64,000 nucleotides of DNA from Telluria mixta (lineage in GTDB: Bacteria > Pseudomonadota > Gammaproteobacteria > Burkholderiales > Burkholderiaceae_D). Shown here piece by piece: positions 36,968-45,999 of this stretch; the first letter of the stretch is position 1; every line of letters begins with the position of its first letter. The notes below the pieces were generated by a model. That model ran no database searches, was not told where the DNA came from, and saw nothing but the letters and a program-made list of their open reading frames with translations. Position numbers and translations under genes: made by a program. The stretch spans positions 6,572,001 through 6,636,000 of the forward strand of contig NZ_CP119520.1 of assembly GCF_029223865.1 (NCBI RefSeq), read 5' to 3'.

Positions 36968-38761
36968 ATGCTCATCCAAAGGACAAATCGGTACGTCAAT
37001 ATCGCAGCGGCCATCAGCATCGCCGTGCTGCTCGCGGGCATTTCCACGCTCGCCGTCGGCATCCAGCGCACGGCCGAATCGTGGCGCCGGGTCAGCCATA
37101 CGCACGAAGTGCTGCAGCACGTCCAGGGCACGCAAAGCCTGATCAACGAGGCCGATGCGCTGCAGAAATCGCTGCGGCTCGAATACAGCCGCCGCGACGA
37201 TGCCGATTTCCAGGAGCGGCTGACCGCCCTGCCCCGCGAACTCAACACCCTGAAGCAACTGACCAGCGACAACGCCACCCAGCAGCGCACGCTGGCCGAC
37301 CTGCGGGGCCTGCTGGACGACTACGTGCGCAACCTGCGTACCGGCATGGAGCGCGGCCTGGCCTATCCCAGCAGGGAGGACGAGCGGGCGTTGCGGCAGA
37401 CGATCGCGATGCGCATCGCCGCGTTGCAGGCCGAGGAAGAGCGCCTGCTCATGCTGCGCGACGCCGCCGCGGGCACCGACCGCGCGCGCACGGTCGCGGC
37501 CGCCGTCGCGGTGTCGGTGCTGTCGGTCGCCCTGCTGTTCTTCGTCCGGGCGATGGCGCGCCGCGATGCCGACTTCCTCGCGGCCCAGCGGGCGAACCTC
37601 GATGCCACGCTGCGCAGCATCGGCGAGGCCGTGATCGCCGTCGACGTGTTCGGCCGCGTGCGGTTCATGAACAGAGTGGCGGAACAATTGCTCGGCTGCG
37701 AAGAGGGAGAAGCCCGCGATCAGTTGCTGACGACCGTGTTCCGCATCGCGCGCTCGAGCGCCGACGACGACGCGCTGGCTGCGGCGCTGCGGGCCGCGCT
37801 GCGCGAGAAGCAGCCGGTCACCGGCATCCCGATCGCCGGCAGCAGCCCCGCACAACCGGAGCGGATGCGGTTCTGGCTGCTGAACTGTCAGCCCCTTCTC
37901 GTCGACGGCGAGGTGCGCGGCGCCGTGATGAGCATGCTGGACGTGACGGAGCTGAAGCGCGTCCAGCGCGAACTCGGCGACGCCAATACGCTGCTCGAAC
38001 AGCGTATCCAGGACCGCACGGAGCAGTTGGCGGAGGCCAACATCGAATTGCGCGCGTTCGCCCACACGATCGCGCACGACCTGCGCGCGCCGCTGCGCAA
38101 CGTACAGGGCTACGCGGCGGCGCTGCTGGAAGACGAGGCGGCCACGCTGAGCGCCACGGGCGAACGGTTCGTGCGCCGCATCCTCGCCGTCAGCCAGCAC
38201 ATGGACCGGCTCGTGACGGACCTGCTCGCCTACAGCCAGCTGTCGCGCGCGGAGCTGCGCCTGCAACCCGTCGAACTGGACCGCGTCGTGCAGCTCGCGC
38301 TGGGCGGCATGGAGACGCAGATCGCGGCCGCCGGCGCCCGGGTCGACGCCGCCTCCCCGCTGCCCACTGTGCTCGGCAACGAAGCGGTCCTCGTACAGGT
38401 CTTCGATAATCTCATCGGCAATGCGATCAAATTCGTGGCGCCGGGCGTGACGCCGCACGTGCGCATCGATGCGGACCTCACCGCCGACGCGGCCTGGGTG
38501 CGCATCGCGGACAACGGCATCGGCATCCCGGAAGACAAGCGCGAGCGCGTGTTCGACGTGTTCGAGCGCCTGCACGGCGAAGAGCAGTACCAGGGCACCG
38601 GCATCGGCCTAGCGATCGTCAAGAAGGGCGTCGAACGGCTGGGCGGCACGATCCGCGTCGAACCGGCTTCGGCCGGCACCGTATTCCGGCTGTGCCTGCA
38701 ACGTCCGCGTCCGCAGCCGCTGCCGGCCGCGGCGCCCGCCGATGCGCCGCCGGTGGCCTGA
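36968..38761 (+). CDS. Sensor histidine kinase, CHASE3-like + PAS + HisKA + HATPase
   Basis: 597 residues. Two membrane helices (9-32 and ~178-195) frame a helical periplasmic region like CHASE3. A PAS domain (LDATLRSIGEAVIAVDVFGRV) follows, then HisKA with His in FAHTIAHDLRAPLRNVQGYA and HATPase (DNGIGIPEDKRERVF, GTGIGLAIVKKGVERLGG). It is first in a tandem of three kinase genes on the plus strand; the second starts 67 nt later. Confidence 0.92.
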   Translation: MLIQRTNRYVNIAAAISIAVLLAGISTLAVGIQRTAESWRRVSHTHEVLQHVQGTQSLINEADALQKSLRLEYSRRDDADFQERLTALPRELNTLKQLTSDNATQQRTLADLRGLLDDYVRNLRTGMERGLAYPSREDERALRQTIAMRIAALQAEEERLLMLRDAAAGTDRARTVAAAVAVSVLSVALLFFVRAMARRDADFLAAQRANLDATLRSIGEAVIAVDVFGRVRFMNRVAEQLLGCEEGEARDQLLTTVFRIARSSADDDALAAALRAALREKQPVTGIPIAGSSPAQPERMRFWLLNCQPLLVDGEVRGAVMSMLDVTELKRVQRELGDANTLLEQRIQDRTEQLAEANIELRAFAHTIAHDLRAPLRNVQGYAAALLEDEAATLSATGERFVRRILAVSQHMDRLVTDLLAYSQLSRAELRLQPVELDRVVQLALGGMETQIAAAGARVDAASPLPTVLGNEAVLVQVFDNLIGNAIKFVAPGVTPHVRIDADLTADAAWVRIADNGIGIPEDKRERVFDVFERLHGEEQYQGTGIGLAIVKKGVERLGGTIRVEPASAGTVFRLCLQRPRPQPLPAAAPADAPPVA

Positions 38762-38828
38762 CGCGGCCCGTCATTACGGCTACAATAGGAATGCTTGCAC
38801 CACGTCAAGTCTCCTCCCCGACCTCGCC

Positions 38829-40331
38829 ATGTCCCTGCGCTTCCTCCTCCTCGACGACAATCCCGACGATCGCCTGCTCGCCCGCCGCGAACTCGAACGC
38901 CATTTTCCAGGGTGCCAGTCGACGGAAGTGGGCGACCGCGCCGGCTTCGAACAGGTGGCCGAGGCCGGCTTTCCGTTCGACCTCGTCATCACCGATTACC
39001 AGATGCGCTGGACAACGGGCCTGGACGTGCTCAAGCTGATCAAGGCACACGACCCGCAACTGTCCGTCATCATGTTCACCGCGACGGGCACGCAGGAGAT
39101 CGCCGTGGAGGCCATGAAGCACGGCCTGGACGACTACGTCATCAAGAGTCCGCGCCACTACGCGCGCCTGCCGGTGGCCGTGCGCACCTGCCTCGACCGC
39201 ACCGAGATCCGCTCGCGCGCCATCCGCAGTGAGACGCGGCTCGCGTCGCTGCTCGAAAACATCCAGGTCGGCGTCTTCCGTATCTCGCTCGAAGGCGAGA
39301 TCGTGGAAGGCAACCGCGCATTCTGGAGCATGCTGGGCCTCGCGTCCGGCGAATTCACGAAGGCGGCGCACCATCCGCTGATCGAGGACGTCCGCCGGCA
39401 CATCCCGGAACTGAGGGCGACGCTGGATGCGGCCGACCTGCAGCTGGACGCGGGCGATCTCGACATGGGCGGCCGCGCCTTCAAGGTCAAGCTCGTGCGC
39501 GTGCGCGTGAACGGACACGACGCGGTCGACGGCATCGTCGACGACGTGACGTCGCTGCGCCGTGCGGAACTGGAAAACCTGCGCCTGAACGCCGACCTGG
39601 AACAGCGCATCGCCACGCGCACGCGCCAGCTGCAGGAAGCGAACGAGGCGCTGGAGACGTTCGGCTTCTCGGTCTCGCACGACATGCGCGAGCCGCTGCG
39701 CACGATCCAGGGCTATGCCAACGTCCTCAAGCAGGATTTCGCCGAGGGCCACCTCGACAAGGCCGGCCTGTACATCGACCGCATCGAAGCCGTCGCGCAC
39801 AAGGTCGACACGATGGTCTCCGACCTGCTGGAATTCGCGCGCCTGTCGCGCACGGAGATCGCCACCGAAAACGTCGCCGTCAACGAAGCGCTGCACGAAG
39901 TGACGGCCGCGCTGCACGCCGAGATCACGCAATCGAAGGCGCGGCTGCACATCGAGGTGCCGGACGACCTGACCGTGCGCGCGCACCGCCAGACGGTCGT
40001 GCAGGCGCTGACGAACCTCGTGTCGAACGCCGTCAAGTTCGTGCGGCCCGGCGAAGCGCCCGTCGTGCGCATCGCGGCAAGCGTGGCCGGATCGATGGTG
40101 CGCGTCACGGTCGCCGACGACGGCATCGGCATCGCGCCGGCGGCCCAGGCGCGCATCTTCAACGTGTTCGAACGCCTGCACAGCGAAGAGGAATACCCGG
40201 GCACGGGCATCGGCCTCGCGATCGTCAAGAAAGGCGTCGAACGGATGGGGGGCCGCGTGGCCGTGGAGTCGGCGCCCGGCAGCGGCGCCACGTTCGCGGT
40301 CGACCTGCCCGCGCCGCCGGACACGCCATGA
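38829..40331 (+). CDS. Receiver-histidine kinase (REC + PAS + HisKA + HATPase)
   Basis: 500 residues. An N-terminal receiver of the Rcp1 type (FLLLDDNPDDRLLARREL, Asp in LVITDYQMRW, IKSP Lys) joins a PAS domain (LLENIQVGVFRISLEGEI), HisKA with His in FSVSHDMREPLRTIQGYA and HATPase (DDGIGIAPAAQARIF). No membrane helix, so it is cytosolic. Receiver-first kinases act as relays taking phosphate from an upstream kinase. It overlaps the next gene by 4 nt. Confidence 0.92.
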   Translation: MSLRFLLLDDNPDDRLLARRELERHFPGCQSTEVGDRAGFEQVAEAGFPFDLVITDYQMRWTTGLDVLKLIKAHDPQLSVIMFTATGTQEIAVEAMKHGLDDYVIKSPRHYARLPVAVRTCLDRTEIRSRAIRSETRLASLLENIQVGVFRISLEGEIVEGNRAFWSMLGLASGEFTKAAHHPLIEDVRRHIPELRATLDAADLQLDAGDLDMGGRAFKVKLVRVRVNGHDAVDGIVDDVTSLRRAELENLRLNADLEQRIATRTRQLQEANEALETFGFSVSHDMREPLRTIQGYANVLKQDFAEGHLDKAGLYIDRIEAVAHKVDTMVSDLLEFARLSRTEIATENVAVNEALHEVTAALHAEITQSKARLHIEVPDDLTVRAHRQTVVQALTNLVSNAVKFVRPGEAPVVRIAASVAGSMVRVTVADDGIGIAPAAQARIFNVFERLHSEEEYPGTGIGLAIVKKGVERMGGRVAVESAPGSGATFAVDLPAPPDTP

Positions 40332-42235
40332 GCTTCGCCGCCCTCCTCGTCGACGACAGCCCGGACGACCGGGCACTCGTCGCGCGCGAGCTGAGGCGGC
40401 ATTTTCCCGACGTCGCCATCAGTGAAGCCGGCAGCCCGGAGACCCTGGCCGCGGCACTCGACGAGGGCCGCTTCGACATCGCCATCACGGACTACCGCCT
40501 GCGCTTCACGGACGGGATCACGGTGCTGCGCGAACTGAAGCGGCGCTTCCCATCCCGTCCCGTGATCATGTTCACGGCGAGCGGCAACGAGGAGATCGCC
40601 GTCGAGGCCATGAAGGAAGGCCTCGACGACTACATCACCAAGACGCCCAAGCACTACCCGCGCATCGGCTACGCGGTGCGCGCCTGCCTCGACAACGTGG
40701 CCCAGCGCGCGCGGGCCGAACAGGCGCAGGCGCGCCTGGAGATCGCGCTGCAATCGGCCGGCATGGCGACATGGCAGTTCGATCCGCGCGACCGCACGAT
40801 CGTCGCCTCCGGCGATCTCGGGCCGATGCTGGGCCAGCCGCCGGGCCATGCGCCGGCGACCGTGGACGCGTGGCTCGCCGACATCCACGACGAGGACCGG
40901 CCCCGCGTGATCGAGGCGTGGAAGGCCGCGTTCGCGGGGACCGGCGACTACCGGATGCAATACCGCTTCCGCGGTGCCGATGGTGCCACGCGCTGGATTG
41001 CGTCCAGCGCGCGCGTGCAGCGCGGCGCGGACGGCAAGCCGTCCATGGTGATCGGCACGGCGCGCGAGGTCACGGCCGACATCGAGACGCGCCAGAACCT
41101 GGAACGCAAGACCGAACAGCTGGAACAGGCGGACCGCCAGAAGAACGAATTCCTGTCGATCCTCGCGCACGAGCTGCGCAATCCGCTGGGCGCCGCGCGC
41201 TATTCGATCGCCCTGCTGCGCCAGGCGCCGGACAATGCGGCCATCCGCGCCCGCGCCACCGACGTGATCGACCGCCAGATCGGCCACATGGCGAAGATGC
41301 TGGACGATCTGCTGGACCTGAGCCGGATCGCCCACAACCGCATCGAGCTCGAACGGGTGCCGCTCGACGTGCGCCGTATCGTCGAACTCGCGTGCGAGAA
41401 CGCCCAATCCTCGTTCGAGGGCAAGAGCCACGACCTGCGGCTGTCGCTGCCGGCGGAACCGGTGACCGTCGTCGGCGACGAGGTCCGCCTCACGCAGGTC
41501 GTCGCCAACCTGCTCGTGAATGCCGCCAAGTTCACGCCGGCCCCGGGCGCCATCGAGGTGCGCGTGGAACGCGACGGCATGGACGCCGTCATCGAGGTCG
41601 CCGACAATGGCATCGGCATCGCGCCGCACCGGCTGGACGACGTGTTCGAGATGTTTTCCCAGGGCGAGACGAAGGCCCACGGCGGCACGCCCGGCCTGGG
41701 CATCGGCCTCGCGGTCGTGCGCTCGCTCGTCGGCCTGCACGGCGGCACCGTACGCGCGGTGAGCGCGGGCGCGGGCCAGGGCACGCGCATCCGCGTGATA
41801 CTGCCCTTTCTCGCGCAATCCGGTGCGGACGCGCCAGGCGACGCGACGGCACCGGACGACGGCACCCGCACGCTGCGCGTACTGCTCGCCGACGACAATG
41901 CCGACGCGGCCAATCTGCTGGCGCTGCTGCTGGAGGCCGAGGGCCACACGATCCACACGGCGTACGACGGCCTCGCCGCCATGGCCCTCGCGGAGCGCTA
42001 CCTGCCGGACGTCATGGTGCTGGACATCGGCATGCCGGGCGCGAACGGCTACGAGGTCGCGCGCTGGGTGCGCGAACAGCCATGGGGTGCGGCCGTGCGG
42101 CTCGTCGCCGTGACGGGCTGGGGCCAGGAACACGACGGCGACCAGGCGCTGGACGCGGGCTTCGACGTGCGGCTCGTGAAGCCCGTCGACATGGCGCAGC
42201 TGCTCGCCGCGGTCAGTGCTGCCCCACGGGGATGA
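40328..42235 (+). CDS. Hybrid histidine kinase with two receivers (REC + PAS + HisKA + HATPase + REC)
   Basis: 635 residues. Its N-terminal receiver (LLVDDSPDDRALVAREL, Asp in AITDYRLRF, ITKTPKHY) is a clear paralogue of the receiver in the gene before. PAS follows (WQFDPRDRTIVASG), then HisKA with His in LSILAHELRNPLGAARYSIA, HATPase (DNGIGIAPHRLDDVF) and a C-terminal receiver (VLLADDNADAANLL, Asp in VMVLDIGMPG). Cytosolic. The start overlaps the previous stop as ATGA. Its 3' end overlaps the cupin gene on the other strand by 23 bp. Confidence 0.93.
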   Translation: MSFAALLVDDSPDDRALVARELRRHFPDVAISEAGSPETLAAALDEGRFDIAITDYRLRFTDGITVLRELKRRFPSRPVIMFTASGNEEIAVEAMKEGLDDYITKTPKHYPRIGYAVRACLDNVAQRARAEQAQARLEIALQSAGMATWQFDPRDRTIVASGDLGPMLGQPPGHAPATVDAWLADIHDEDRPRVIEAWKAAFAGTGDYRMQYRFRGADGATRWIASSARVQRGADGKPSMVIGTAREVTADIETRQNLERKTEQLEQADRQKNEFLSILAHELRNPLGAARYSIALLRQAPDNAAIRARATDVIDRQIGHMAKMLDDLLDLSRIAHNRIELERVPLDVRRIVELACENAQSSFEGKSHDLRLSLPAEPVTVVGDEVRLTQVVANLLVNAAKFTPAPGAIEVRVERDGMDAVIEVADNGIGIAPHRLDDVFEMFSQGETKAHGGTPGLGIGLAVVRSLVGLHGGTVRAVSAGAGQGTRIRVILPFLAQSGADAPGDATAPDDGTRTLRVLLADDNADAANLLALLLEAEGHTIHTAYDGLAAMALAERYLPDVMVLDIGMPGANGYEVARWVREQPWGAAVRLVAVTGWGQEHDGDQALDAGFDVRLVKPVDMAQLLAAVSAAPRG

Positions 42236-42608
42236 GCGCCGGCTTGTCCTTGTCCTTCAGCAGGAACACGACGAAGCGCGCCGGCTTCGTCCTGCTCGCG
42301 TTACGGCCGACCGTGTGCACGTCGCGCGGCCCTTCATAAAAGGTCTCGCCGGCGTGCAGCGTCTTTTCCTTGCCGCCCTCCACGCCCATGACGATACTCC
42401 CTTCGAGCACGTAGACGAAGCCGTGCGCGTCGTGGCGGTGCACCGGGTCGGCCGCGCCGGGGGCATAGTCGACGGTGAGCATCATGACTTCCTTGCCCGG
42501 CGCGTCGGACAGCGCCTGGTTCATCAGCGTCCTGACGACGGGTTCGGGCGGGGCCGCGTGGGCGAGCGTGGCGCAGGCGGCCAGGGCGATGGGAATGAAT
42601 CGGAACAT
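42213..42608 (-). CDS. Secreted cupin-domain protein
   Basis: 131 residues. A signal peptide (FIPIALAACATLAHA) precedes a small cupin: PVHRHDAHGFVYVLEGSI metal-His motif and ETFYEGPRDVHTVGRN second motif. It is a periplasmic or secreted protein of unknown role. A promoter-like 18-bp motif identical to that of the MFS gene at 18394 lies 19 nt upstream. Confidence 0.87.
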   Translation of the reverse strand: MFRFIPIALAACATLAHAAPPEPVVRTLMNQALSDAPGKEVMMLTVDYAPGAADPVHRHDAHGFVYVLEGSIVMGVEGGKEKTLHAGETFYEGPRDVHTVGRNASRTKPARFVVFLLKDKDKPALIPVGQH

Positions 42609-42626
42609 GATCGGTCCTCATTGTGC

Positions 42627-42644
42627 GTGAAAACGCCAGTGTAG
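42627..42644 (-). promoter_or_regulatory. Shared 18-bp promoter-like motif upstream of cupin gene
   Basis: Minus-strand CTACACTGGCGTTTTCAC, identical to 18406-18423. TACACT is a plausible -10 element and the rest would be the start of the transcript. Confidence 0.4.
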
Positions 42645-42807
42645 AGAGGACGCCCGTCCCGCAACAGGCGCCCGCAGGGACGCAAGGCGGTGCCGCAAAA
42701 ACACCAATCGGCGCGTTGGGCGTTGGCAGGAAATCCGGGATTCTTGTCATTGCCGATGACAGTCAGCAGGCCTACCATCGACGTACTTACGTACCGACAG
42801 GACAGCC

Positions 42808-43806
42808 GTGCCCCGCAGCCTCACCTCCATTCTTCCCAGCCCCGACTGCAACGACGCGCTGGCCTCCAGCTTCGCCACGACGTATGCGGGGGTGGTCGCG
42901 TTCATGGCCGTCGTCCACGAAGGCAGCTTCGCCCGCGCGGCCGAGCGGCTCGGCATCGGCCGCTCCGCCGTCAGCCGCAGCGTGCTGAAACTGGAGACCC
43001 AGCTCGACACGCGGCTGTTCCTGCGCACGACGCGCAGCACGGCGCTCACGGCCGAGGGCCAGCGCTTCTTCGACGGCTGCCGGCCCGGCGTCGACCGCAT
43101 CTTCCAGGCGCTCGACGAGATACGCGAACTCCGTACGGGCATCCCGCGCGGCCACCTGCGCATCTCGTCCACCGTGGGCTTCGGGCGCAAGATCGTCGCG
43201 CCGCTGCTGAAGGATTTTCATGCGCGCTATCCGGACATCTCGTTGGACCTGATCCTCGACGACCGCCCTACCGACTTCACGTCCGACCGGATCGACGTCG
43301 CCTTCCGCAACGGCCGCATGGAAGACAGCCAGATCGTCGCCAAGAAGCTCATCCCCATGCGCATGCTCGTGTGCGCGTCGCCCGCGTACGCGCACAAGCA
43401 CGGCCTGCCGCGCACGCCCGACGAACTGGCGGGACACAGCTGCGTCAACTTCCGCTTCGCGTCCGGCCGGCTGTTCGACTGGGAGTTCAAGGTGGACGGC
43501 GCCGTGCGCAAGCACACGCCGCAAGGGTGGCTCTGCTTCAACGACGCCGACCTCGTGCTGCAGGCTGTCCTCGACGGCGACGGCATCGCGCAGATGGCCG
43601 GCTACCAGATCCGCGAGCACCTGCGCGCCGGCCGCCTCGTCGCCTGCATGCCGGAATACGCGCCGGACGACCGTGGTCACTTCCTGTGCTACCTGAGCCG
43701 GCACCACATGCCGATGCGCGTGCGCGTCTTCGTCGACGACATCTCGCAACGCATCCGCGCCCTCGGACTCGACGATGCCGACCTGGCGAGCGGAGGCCGG
43801 TCATGA
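42808..43806 (+). CDS. LysR-family regulator
   Basis: 332 residues. The winged HTH reads EGSFARAAERLGIGRSAVSRSVLKLE (in two parts EGSFARAAERLG and RSAVSRSVLKLE), with an effector domain from IPRGHLRISSTVGFGRK. The start is a GTG at 42808; the HTH would then begin ~35 residues in, which is longer than usual, and an ATG at 42904 is the alternative. It overlaps the DMT exporter gene (ATGA), so regulator and transporter are one unit. Confidence 0.9.
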   Translation: MPRSLTSILPSPDCNDALASSFATTYAGVVAFMAVVHEGSFARAAERLGIGRSAVSRSVLKLETQLDTRLFLRTTRSTALTAEGQRFFDGCRPGVDRIFQALDEIRELRTGIPRGHLRISSTVGFGRKIVAPLLKDFHARYPDISLDLILDDRPTDFTSDRIDVAFRNGRMEDSQIVAKKLIPMRMLVCASPAYAHKHGLPRTPDELAGHSCVNFRFASGRLFDWEFKVDGAVRKHTPQGWLCFNDADLVLQAVLDGDGIAQMAGYQIREHLRAGRLVACMPEYAPDDRGHFLCYLSRHHMPMRVRVFVDDISQRIRALGLDDADLASGGRS

Positions 43807-44615
43807 GCCGCACCGCCTGGGCGTGCGCGCTCGGCGCCATCCTGCTGTGGGCCCTGTTCGCGACCCTCGTGCGCCTGGCCGGCGACGCGCCGCCGCTGCT
43901 GCTGACGGGCGTGGCGCTGTGCTGCGGCGGCCTCGCGTCCGTGCACCGGTGGAGAGAGTGGCGCGTGCCGGCCGCCATCCTGGGCTTCGGCGTCGCTAGC
44001 CTGTTCCTGTACCACGCGAGCCTCGTGGCCGCGTTCAGGCTCGCGCCCATCGCCGAGGCGAATCTGCTGAATTATCTGTGGCCCCTGCTGATCGTCGTGC
44101 TGGCCCCGCGCGTTGCGCCGTTGCGGCCGCGCCAGCTGGCCGGGTGCGTCATTTCCTTCGCGGGCGGGGCGCTCGTCATCGCGCCGTCCGCGCTCACCGT
44201 CACGCATTTCGCAGGTTACGCGCTCGCCGTGCTCGCCGCGTTCACGTGGGCCGTGTATTCGCTCGTGCCGGCCCGCCTGCCCGCGTATTCGTCGTGGGCA
44301 ACGGGCGGCTTCTGCCTAGGGGCCGGCCTCCTCGCGCTGGGCGCGCACGTGCTGTTCGAAACGCCATACCGGCCGTCCGCGACCGAGCTTGCGGGCATGG
44401 CGGCCATCGGCATCGGGCCGCTCGGCCTCTCGTTCGTCCTGTGGGACCGCGCCATGCGCACGGGCCGCGCGGCGACGATCGGGTCGCTGTCCTACCTCAC
44501 GCCCGTGCTGTCCACGCTCGCGCTGGCCGTCACGGGCGCCGTGGCCGCGGGCGGCTGGTGGCGCCTCGGTCCCGCGCTGCTGCTCGTCGTCGCCGGCGTG
44601 CGCCTGTCGCGCTGA
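43803..44615 (+). CDS. DMT-family transporter (EamA type)
   Basis: 270 residues, about ten hydrophobic segments in two EamA repeats: AIAEANLLNYLWPLLIVVLAP region (FRLAPIAEANLLNYLWPLL) and LGLSFVLWDRAMRTGRAATI in the second. This pattern matches YddG-like aromatic amino acid exporters, but the substrate cannot be read. The start overlaps the LysR stop by 4 nt. Confidence 0.88.
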   Translation: MSRTAWACALGAILLWALFATLVRLAGDAPPLLLTGVALCCGGLASVHRWREWRVPAAILGFGVASLFLYHASLVAAFRLAPIAEANLLNYLWPLLIVVLAPRVAPLRPRQLAGCVISFAGGALVIAPSALTVTHFAGYALAVLAAFTWAVYSLVPARLPAYSSWATGGFCLGAGLLALGAHVLFETPYRPSATELAGMAAIGIGPLGLSFVLWDRAMRTGRAATIGSLSYLTPVLSTLALAVTGAVAAGGWWRLGPALLLVVAGVRLSR

Positions 44616-44617
44616 TC

Positions 44618-44647
44618 GGTGCGCTCATTGGTGCGCTCATTGGTGCG
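44618..44647. repeat. 12-bp tandem repeat, 2.5 copies
   Basis: GGTGCGCTCATT occurs twice head to tail and then GGTGCG, directly after the DMT stop. It is a slippage-prone spacer with no clear function. Confidence 0.7.
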
Positions 44648-44741
44648 TTTCTGGCACCACCGTGCGGCCGGCCAGCCGCCTACCGGCCGCGCGGGGCACT
44701 GTCTACACTCGGTTCGTACCACAACCACCAAGGAGAACGAG

Positions 44742-45221
44742 ATGACCCAGCGTATCAACTACCTCAAGCAGGCCCCGGCCCTTTTCAAGAAGCTCGTCGA
44801 ACTGGGCACCCTGATCAACGACGGCAGCATCGAGGAAAGCGTCCGCGACCTCGTCGCCATCCGCGCGTCGCAGATCAACGGCTGCGGCTTCTGCATCGAC
44901 ATGCACGTGAAGCAGGCCACCATCCACGGCGAGCGCCCGCTGCGCCTGCACCACCTGGCCGCGTGGCGCGAATCGACCCTGTTCGCGCCGCGCGAGCGGG
45001 CCGCGCTGGCGTGGACGGAAGCGCTGACGACGCTGTCGCCGCAAGGCGTGCCGGACGAGATCTACGAACGCGTGCGCACCCAGCTCACGGAGCAGGAACT
45101 GACGGATCTCACCTACGAGATCATGACGATCAATGCGTGGAACCGCATCAACGTCGCTTTTAAAACCGTGCCCGGTTCGTACGACAAGGACTTCGGCCTG
45201 GACCGCGCGAACCTCGCCTGA
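44742..45221 (+). CDS. Carboxymuconolactone decarboxylase/AhpD-family protein
   Basis: 159 residues. The AhpD-type motif ASQINGCGFCIDMHVKQA has both Cys and the following His, so a thiol-dependent peroxidase-like activity is possible. NRINVAFKTVPGSYDK closes the domain. AAGGAGAA precedes ATG 44742. An NAD(P)-binding protein gene follows after 13 nt and is probably cotranscribed. Confidence 0.9.
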   Translation: MTQRINYLKQAPALFKKLVELGTLINDGSIEESVRDLVAIRASQINGCGFCIDMHVKQATIHGERPLRLHHLAAWRESTLFAPRERAALAWTEALTTLSPQGVPDEIYERVRTQLTEQELTDLTYEIMTINAWNRINVAFKTVPGSYDKDFGLDRANLA

Positions 45222-45234
45222 CAAGGAGACACTC

Positions 45235-45999
45235 ATGAAGATCGTAGTCATCGGCGGCACGGGCCTCATCGGCAGCAAGCTCGTGACCCTGCTGCAAGCA
45301 CGCGGCCATGTAGCGCTGGCCGCATCCCCCAACTCGGGCGTGAACACGCTGACGGGCGAAGGCCTGGACGCGGCGCTGGAAGGCTGCGACGTCGTCGTGG
45401 ACGTGGCGAATTCGCCGTCGTTCGCGGACGACGCCGTCCTCGAGTTCTTCACGACGTCCGGCCGCAATCTCCTCTCCGCGGCACGCAAGGCGGGCGTGAA
45501 GCACCACGTGGCCTTGTCCGTCGTCGGCACGCAGCGTCTCGCGGACAGCGGCTACTTCCGCGCCAAGATCGCGCAGGAAGAGCTCATTCGCGCGTCCGGC
45601 CTGCCCTACACCATCGTGCATTCGACGCAGTTCTTCGAATTCCTGGGAGGGATCGCGGCGTCGGCGGGCCAGGACGACACGATCGCCCTGTCGCCCGCAT
45701 TCATCCAGCCCATCGCCTCGGACGACGTGGCGGCGGCGATGGCGGACGTCGTCCTCGGTGCGCCAGTGAACGGCATCGTCGAGATCGCGGGGCCGGACCG
45801 CTTCCGCCTGTCCGACCTCGTGCGCGACTATCTCGCGGCCAAGGGCGACACGCGCACGGTGCGCGCCGACGTCCACGCGCGCTATTTCGGCGCGGAGCTG
45901 AAGGAAGACACGCTGGTGCCGCATGGTCAGGCGCGCCTCGGCGCCATCCGCATCGGCAGCTGGCTGCAGGCTCAGGCCCCCGCCAGCCGCTTGCGGTAG
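45235..45999 (+). CDS. NAD(P)-binding atypical SDR (NmrA/YwnB-like)
   Basis: 254 residues. MKIVVIGGTGLIGSKLV is an atypical Rossmann motif, followed by CDVVVDVANSPSF and LPYTIVHSTQFFEFLGGI. The lack of the SDR Tyr-Lys pair puts it with NAD(P)H-sensing or quinone-reductase-like proteins of the NmrA group. AAGGAG lies before the start. The end overlaps the GlxA-type gene by 28 bp on the other strand. Confidence 0.9.
   Translation: MKIVVIGGTGLIGSKLVTLLQARGHVALAASPNSGVNTLTGEGLDAALEGCDVVVDVANSPSFADDAVLEFFTTSGRNLLSAARKAGVKHHVALSVVGTQRLADSGYFRAKIAQEELIRASGLPYTIVHSTQFFEFLGGIAASAGQDDTIALSPAFIQPIASDDVAAAMADVVLGAPVNGIVEIAGPDRFRLSDLVRDYLAAKGDTRTVRADVHARYFGAELKEDTLVPHGQARLGAIRIGSWLQAQAPASRLR

Noticed and set aside
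44078..45163. Long alternative frame over the DMT and AhpD-like genes
   Set aside because: Arg/Ala-rich shadow; its LIGALIGALIGA stretch comes from the 12-bp DNA repeat.
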